Below, piece by piece: positions 60,191-64,000 of a DNA stretch of 64,000 nt. Below the pieces are notes generated by a model. It was not told the origin of the DNA. It ran no database searches and saw only the letters and a program-made list of their open reading frames with translations. Source of the DNA: a bacterium (lineage in GTDB: Bacteria; Auribacterota; UBA3054); NCBI GenBank assembly GCA_017557885.1, contig JAFYXV010000002.1, positions 193,056 through 257,055 of the forward strand. The letters run 5' to 3'. Numbering within the stretch: the stretch's first letter is position 1; the number at the start of each line of letters is the position of its first letter. The translations under genes and the position numbers were made by a program.

Positions 60191-61243
60191 TTAAGGAGTT
60201 GCCGTGCTGTTTTGCTGTTCAAACAGTAGTTTCTGTTGTTCTATCTCTCGTCTCAGTTGTTCCTCCGTTGGGAGATATGTGAGATATTTCGCTGCAAACA
60301 TTTGATCGTTCTTTGCCAATGTTGAATAGCGAGCCACATCGCCATCAGTCTCTGAACAAAGGATAATACCAACTGTTGGGTTATCTCCCTTTGTGCGCTT
60401 CAATTCATCATATATTTGCAGATACATGTCCATCTGACCTACATCCTGATAAGAGAGACGGGTGGTTTTCAAATCTATGAGCACAAAGCTCTTCAACTGA
60501 TAGTTATAGAACACAAGGTCAATATAGTAATCATTCTGTTCTGTGCGAATATGCTGTTGCTCTGCCACAAACGCGAAGCCTTTGCCCAGTTCCAAAAGAA
60601 AGTCTTTCAAATGGTGAATGATGGCGCGCTCGAGTTCTGTCTCAGTAAAATCTGAATTGGAAGTAAGTCCTAAAAATTCTGCAACAACCGGACTTTTGAT
60701 TAACTCGCGCGGATCCTGCAGTGAAGCCGTCAGTTGATGCATCTCGGCAATTATCTCTTCTTTCTTAGGCGACTGGAGCAAGCGATAATAATACTGCGAC
60801 GCAATATTGCGGTCGAGCGTACGGACACTCCACGCTTCGCGCGATGCTTCGCGCATATACCAATATCTGGCGTCATCGTCAGTGACGCGTAAAAGTTTCC
60901 GAAAATGCGTCCAAGTAAGATTTTGAACTCGCGAGTTCAAAATCTCTATATCATTGAACATTAGGAACAACTGTCGCATACTGTACAAATTTCTTTCACT
61001 ATACGACGAGCCGTATATGGGTACAAGCTGATTGGCAAGTCCTTTTAAAAGTGTTTGGCCGTATTCAGCCCTCTTTTCTCCGTGCTGCTCTTCTTCCACT
61101 ATTCTTCGGCCTACCTGCCAATAAGTGCTAACCATCACTGTATTTATGCCATTGTAAGCAGTCTGTAAACCCTGTTCTACAATGGTGCGTACATCGGATA
61201 GCAGTTCGCCTGTGCTTCTCGGAATAATATCTTTTTTCTCCAT
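60191..61243 (-). CDS. YhcG-type PD-(D/E)XK nuclease (DUF1016)
   Basis: A 350-residue protein of the DUF1016/YhcG family. The N-terminal helical domain (about 10-170) contains VSTYWQVGRRIVEEEQHG, YGSSYSERNLYSMRQLF and WTHFRKLLRV. The C-terminal nuclease domain (about 190-330) has the DYYIDLVFYN and FVLIDLKT strands, giving the D-x(n)-D-x-K active site. These proteins occur in many bacteria, often next to restriction, mobile or defence genes, and their exact role is not settled. No restriction or toxin partner is next to it here. No Shine-Dalgarno sequence is obvious before the ATG. Confidence 0.9.
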   Translation of the reverse strand: MEKKDIIPRSTGELLSDVRTIVEQGLQTAYNGINTVMVSTYWQVGRRIVEEEQHGEKRAEYGQTLLKGLANQLVPIYGSSYSERNLYSMRQLFLMFNDIEILNSRVQNLTWTHFRKLLRVTDDDARYWYMREASREAWSVRTLDRNIASQYYYRLLQSPKKEEIIAEMHQLTASLQDPRELIKSPVVAEFLGLTSNSDFTETELERAIIHHLKDFLLELGKGFAFVAEQQHIRTEQNDYYIDLVFYNYQLKSFVLIDLKTTRLSYQDVGQMDMYLQIYDELKRTKGDNPTVGIILCSETDGDVARYSTLAKNDQMFAAKYLTYLPTEEQLRREIEQQKLLFEQQNSTATP

Positions 61244-61305
61244 AATCTTACACGTTGGGGAAAATCTTGATGGCAGCGAGTGTGCGCTGTCTATAGAATT
61301 TTACG

Positions 61306-62184
61306 TTATGAGCGGAAGGTGACGACTGCGCCGGGGGCGACGTCTGCGGTCACCCAGCTGTTGCCGCCTATTACGGCGCCTTTGCCTATTGTGATGTCGC
61401 CTAAGATGGTGGCGTTGGCGTAGATTATGACGTCGTCTTCGATGGTGGGATGGCGCTTGATGTTCCTGGCTTCCCTGGCGTTGGCGGGGAAGGATTTGGC
61501 GCCTAATGTGACGCCCTGGTAGAGCTTGACGTTTCTGCCGATTATGGTGGTCTCGCCGATGACGACGCCGGTGGCGTGGTCGATGAAGAAGCGCTCTCCT
61601 ATTTTGGCGCCCGGGTGGATGTCAACGCCGGTCCTTCTGTGGCCGTATTCCGTCATGATCCTGGGGATAAGGGGAACGCCCATGGAGTGGAGTTCGTGGG
61701 CCAGACGCTGGATGGCGATGGCCTGAAAACCGGGATAGCAGAGGATCACTTCCTCCTTGGCGAAGCAGGCGGGGTCGCCGTCGTAGGCGGCCTCGATGTC
61801 GGTCTTGATGAGGGATCTGACTCTGGGGAGAGTCAAGAGGAAAGTTTCGGCAAGGGCGGCGGCTTTTTTTACGCAGCGGGCTTTGTCGCAGTCGGGGCGT
61901 TCGTCGCCCCGGCAGACGTAGTTGATGCCTCTTAGGATCTGCTCGGTAAGTTTTTGCTTGACTTCCTCGAGGCGGCAGACCGTGACCGCGGCAAAGTTCG
62001 CTTTAGTCAGACGCTCCGAACCGAAAAAGCCGGGTAGGACGAGCGCTAAGAGCTCCTCCGTTAAGGAGGCGATGTCGTCGCTGCTCGGCAGATTCAGTCC
62101 GTCGATATGGTTTATATTGCCGTCCTCTTTGTAGCTTTCGACTAAGTTGGAGGCGGCGTCGCTGACTAATTTTTGATCGGGCAT
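61306..62184 (-). CDS. cysE: Serine O-acetyltransferase
   Basis: Makes O-acetylserine, the substrate of the CysK encoded at 26886-27827. The 292 residues include a long helical N-terminal part with a CRGDERPDCDKARC cysteine stretch (about 91-104) that is unusual. The left-handed beta-helix starts at YGHRRTGVDIHPGA and contains DHATGVVIGET, QGVTLG and the catalytic His of the RHP segment. It lies between ptsN and the YhcG gene on the minus strand, seven bases after the ptsN stop. A hexameric cytosolic enzyme is expected. Confidence 0.92.
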   Translation of the reverse strand: MPDQKLVSDAASNLVESYKEDGNINHIDGLNLPSSDDIASLTEELLALVLPGFFGSERLTKANFAAVTVCRLEEVKQKLTEQILRGINYVCRGDERPDCDKARCVKKAAALAETFLLTLPRVRSLIKTDIEAAYDGDPACFAKEEVILCYPGFQAIAIQRLAHELHSMGVPLIPRIMTEYGHRRTGVDIHPGAKIGERFFIDHATGVVIGETTIIGRNVKLYQGVTLGAKSFPANAREARNIKRHPTIEDDVIIYANATILGDITIGKGAVIGGNSWVTADVAPGAVVTFRS

Positions 62185-62191
62185 CTTGTTT

Positions 62192-62659
62192 TTAGTTCTC
62201 GAATGCCGCTATCGTGTCGATAGCTTCCTGAGGAGTCTTGACCTGGGCCAGCTTTTCTCTGACTTCGCTCTTCCCTAAGAGGCGGGAGATCCTAGCCATA
62301 GCGTGGAGATACTGGTTGTTGTCGCCGGAATCGGGGGCGATGATGAGGATCACCAGATTGACGGGCAGACCATCCAGGGCGCCGTACTCGATGGGACGGG
62401 CGGGACGGGCCAACAGGACGGAGATCTCTTCGACCTGGCTGGATTTGGCGTGCGGGAAGCCGATGCCGCGGCCGATACCGGTGTTGCCGAGGGCTTCGCG
62501 TTCCGTCACTTCCCTGGCCAGGGCTTCCGGATCAGCGATGTTGTTCACTTCCGAGAAGGTCTTGATGATCTTGGCCAGAAGGGCGTCTTTATCTTTTTCT
62601 TTGACGTCCAGAAGAATGTTTTTGGGAGTTAAGAGATTGGAGAGTTTCAGTTCGTTCAT
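62192..62659 (-). CDS. PTS EIIA-like (PtsN-type) protein
   Basis: A 155-residue EIIA domain of the fructose/nitrogen type. The phosphorylated His is in GIGFPHAKS (about 70), and the rest (PVNLVILIIAPDSGDNNQYLHAMARISRLL) fits the family. As no PTS transport gene is near, a regulatory role like PtsN is likelier than sugar uptake. It starts one base after uspA and precedes cysE. Confidence 0.9.
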   Translation of the reverse strand: MNELKLSNLLTPKNILLDVKEKDKDALLAKIIKTFSEVNNIADPEALAREVTEREALGNTGIGRGIGFPHAKSSQVEEISVLLARPARPIEYGALDGLPVNLVILIIAPDSGDNNQYLHAMARISRLLGKSEVREKLAQVKTPQEAIDTIAAFEN

Positions 62660-62660
62660 G

Positions 62661-63089
62661 TTACTTTACCACCAATACCGCGCATGCGGCATGTTCGATT
62701 AATTGCTGAGCCAATCCGCTCTGGCCTACGTCTTTGCCGTGGCCGGCGGGTTGGCCGACTATAATGAGATCTGCGCCATACCCCTGGGCGAGCCTGGGAA
62801 GGACTTCCTCCGGATATCCGGATTCCTGAAGTATGACGATCTGCGCACCGGCGCTTTTTGCTATTTCTTCCGTGTTGTACAGATAACACCAGCCGTTTTC
62901 TTCCAGTTCCACTTCCGCTTCAGCAATGCTTTTGCTGCCTCCGCGGGCAAGCTGAATGACCGTTTGGCGGTTGACTACGTTGACCGCAATGATCGTCACC
63001 TGCGGACCGGAAAAATCCAACGCCGCCTTTAGGGCAGCCTCGGATTCTTTGCTGGAGTCAACGTATAGGAGGATCGTTTTCGGTTTCAC
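62661..63089 (-). CDS. Universal stress protein (UspA family)
   Basis: A 142-residue single Usp domain. The N-terminal strand KTILLYVDSS, the nucleotide-site loops, and the C-terminal ADLIIVGQPAGHGKDV segment, close to the G-x-x-G-x(9)-G(S/T) ATP-binding pattern, are visible. It follows the V-ATPase subunit D gene by 13 bases, which suggests it is expressed with the ATPase genes. Confidence 0.88.
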   Translation of the reverse strand: MKPKTILLYVDSSKESEAALKAALDFSGPQVTIIAVNVVNRQTVIQLARGGSKSIAEAEVELEENGWCYLYNTEEIAKSAGAQIVILQESGYPEEVLPRLAQGYGADLIIVGQPAGHGKDVGQSGLAQQLIEHAACAVLVVK

Positions 63090-63102
63090 GGCGTTCCTTT
63101 AG

Positions 63103-63720
63103 TTATTTTTGCAAATTCATCTTGACTTTCTTGCGCTGGAAGAAGCTTTGGCGCTCTCCCTCCTCAAGGGATTCCGAGATGAATTTGATGGTGTCTGAGG
63201 CGTTGGGGATCGTTATGTTTTCAAGGGCGTTCACCCTGCGCTGGGTCTTCTGGACTTCCTTGGCCAGACGGGAAAGGGTGAGGGCCGCCTGGGCGTATTC
63301 CAGGAGCAGGGGCACCACTGCGGAAAAGCTTTCCACCGCGGAATCGAAGCTTCCTGAAGTGCCGAGAAGGCCTATCTCAACTTTTCCCGGAGCGCTTTCC
63401 AAGGAAAGCTCCGGCAGCATGACGCCCATCACCGTATGTTCCTTCATGTTGATCCTCAAGGGTTCCCTGAAGGCGAAGTTCGCCCTTTCAATTTCTTCGG
63501 AACCCATTTCCACATAAGCCTCGTAAAGATCTTCGTAGGCCTGCTGCAAAGCGGTGTTGAGCTTTCTTTGCAAATGCGAGATGCCGTGGATGACCTGCAT
63601 CATCTCCATGATGAGGACTTCCCTTTTGCGGTCCAACAGTTCATAGCCGTCCCTGGCGAATTTCAGTTCGCTTTGCAGCTTGAAGAGATTGGACTTGGTT
63701 GGCGGCATCTTAAGGATCAT
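63103..63720 (-). CDS. V-type ATPase subunit D
   Basis: Central-stalk subunit of a V/A-type ATPase, 205 residues. The family start PTKSNLFKLQSELKFARDGY and KREVLI are clear, and the remainder is helical coiled coil with KEVQKTQRRVNALENITIPN near 165-185, as in other D subunits. In bacterial V-ATPase operons subunit D usually follows A and B; here the upstream gene continues past the window edge. Its ATG follows GAGGAATTC. Confidence 0.93.
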   Translation of the reverse strand: MILKMPPTKSNLFKLQSELKFARDGYELLDRKREVLIMEMMQVIHGISHLQRKLNTALQQAYEDLYEAYVEMGSEEIERANFAFREPLRINMKEHTVMGVMLPELSLESAPGKVEIGLLGTSGSFDSAVESFSAVVPLLLEYAQAALTLSRLAKEVQKTQRRVNALENITIPNASDTIKFISESLEEGERQSFFQRKKVKMNLQK

Positions 63721-63737
63721 AAGAATTCCTCAGAGCT

Positions 63738-64000
63738 TTATTTCTCGGCGGACTTGGTCTCGGCAGCCTTGGTTTCAGCCGGCTTCGTCTCAGCGGGCTT
63801 GGTTTCGGCTGGCTTCGTTTCAGCGGGCTTCGTCTCAGCAGGCTTGGTCTCAGCGGGCTTGGTCTCAGCAGGCTTCGTCTCAGCGGGCTTGGTTTCAGCG
63901 GGCTTGGTTTCAGCAGGCTTCGTTTCAGCAGGCTTCGTTTCAGTAGGCTTCGTTTCAGCAGGCTTGGTCTCAGCGGGCTTGGTCTCAGCGGGCTTGGTCT
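63738..64000 (-). CDS. C-terminal tail of a protein with KPAET pentapeptide repeats (5' end off the window)
   Basis: An open frame on the minus strand runs from the window edge to a TAA at 63738 and encodes only a tail. It reads as about 17 tandem copies of a five-residue unit (KPAET, once KPTET), ending KAAETKSAEK. The rest of the protein is outside the window. Because the gene lies directly before V-ATPase subunit D, it may be V-ATPase subunit B (or another V-ATPase subunit) with a C-terminal extension; this is inference from usual gene order. The tail would be extended and unstructured. Confidence 0.65.
   Translation of the reverse strand, partial: TKPAETKPAETKPAETKPTETKPAETKPAETKPAETKPAETKPAETKPAETKPAETKPAETKPAETKPAETKPAETKAAETKSAEK
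63753..64000 (-). repeat. 15-bp tandem repeat coding for KPAET
   Basis: Seventeen near-perfect copies of a 15-base unit are visible to the window edge, with third-base and a few first-base changes (ACG/ACC Thr codons, GAA/GAG Glu codons). It continues beyond the edge, so total copy number is unknown. Confidence 0.9.

Noticed and set aside
63753-64000. Possible CRISPR or VNTR non-coding array
   Set aside because: The 15-base units are in frame with a stop and code for KPAET, so this is a coding repeat.

Overview
The window is a chromosomal segment of a Gram-negative-type bacterium from the Planctomycetes-Verrucomicrobia-Chlamydiae (PVC) superphylum. Lentisphaerota is my best guess. The evidence is: a 50-residue small basic protein at 7163-7315 that resembles the PVC signature protein; two secreted proteases with PEP-CTERM tails; a V-type ATPase gene; a secretin; several lipoproteins; and many glycan-active enzymes. 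No rRNA or tRNA was recognised. Base composition is moderately GC-rich in core genes and clearly AT-richer in a few accessory genes (RhuM-like at 18.7-19.5 kb and the 57-61 kb islet).

Layout. 1-3.9 kb: a polysaccharide-type locus on the minus strand, with a three-domain glycosyltransferase translationally coupled to a coiled-coil protein that runs off the window. 4-6.2 kb: XerC/D-type recombinase behind a secreted protein. 6.4-11 kb (plus): a secreted BamE-like protein, the PVC small protein, tpiA, then a pair of secreted paralogues coupled to a nucleoside 2-deoxyribosyltransferase-like protein and a sugar nucleotidyltransferase. 11-15.4 kb (minus): xseA, an Ala/Glu-rich lipoprotein, and a formylglycine-enzyme-like secreted protein that lacks one catalytic Cys. 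15.6-25.5 kb: glycan breakdown, with a cytosolic GH38 alpha-mannosidase (plus), then a minus-strand operon of two clan GH-D alpha-galactosidase-like proteins (one cytosolic, one exported) and a GH4 enzyme. 25.7-31.3 kb (plus): thioredoxin-like lipoprotein, ABC ATPase, cysteine synthase, rubredoxin, mfd. 31.4-36.9 kb (minus): a stand-alone secretin, and pstSCAB followed by an Rrf2 regulator where phoU is often found. 37-43.9 kb (plus): an AbrB-type regulator with a palindrome at its promoter, a KamA-like radical SAM enzyme, a DUF4143 ATPase, and two tandem subtilases. 44-56.9 kb (minus): priA, and a long colinear set gyrB-gyrA-tig-DUF2059-wecA/tagO-UDG-radical SAM-tatD driven by a consensus promoter ahead of gyrB. 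57-61.2 kb: an AT-rich islet with two secreted proteins that share a module I do not recognise, plus a YhcG-type nuclease. 61.3-64 kb (minus): cysE, ptsN, uspA, V-ATPase subunit D, and the pentapeptide-repeat tail of a protein cut by the window edge.

The most unusual things are the repeated WLP/NW module family (57-60 kb), the KPAET tail next to the V-ATPase gene, the pst-Rrf2 arrangement, and the AbrB/KamA pair with its own operator-like palindrome. No complete, obviously new multi-gene machine is visible. No intergenic stretch exceeds 300 bases.
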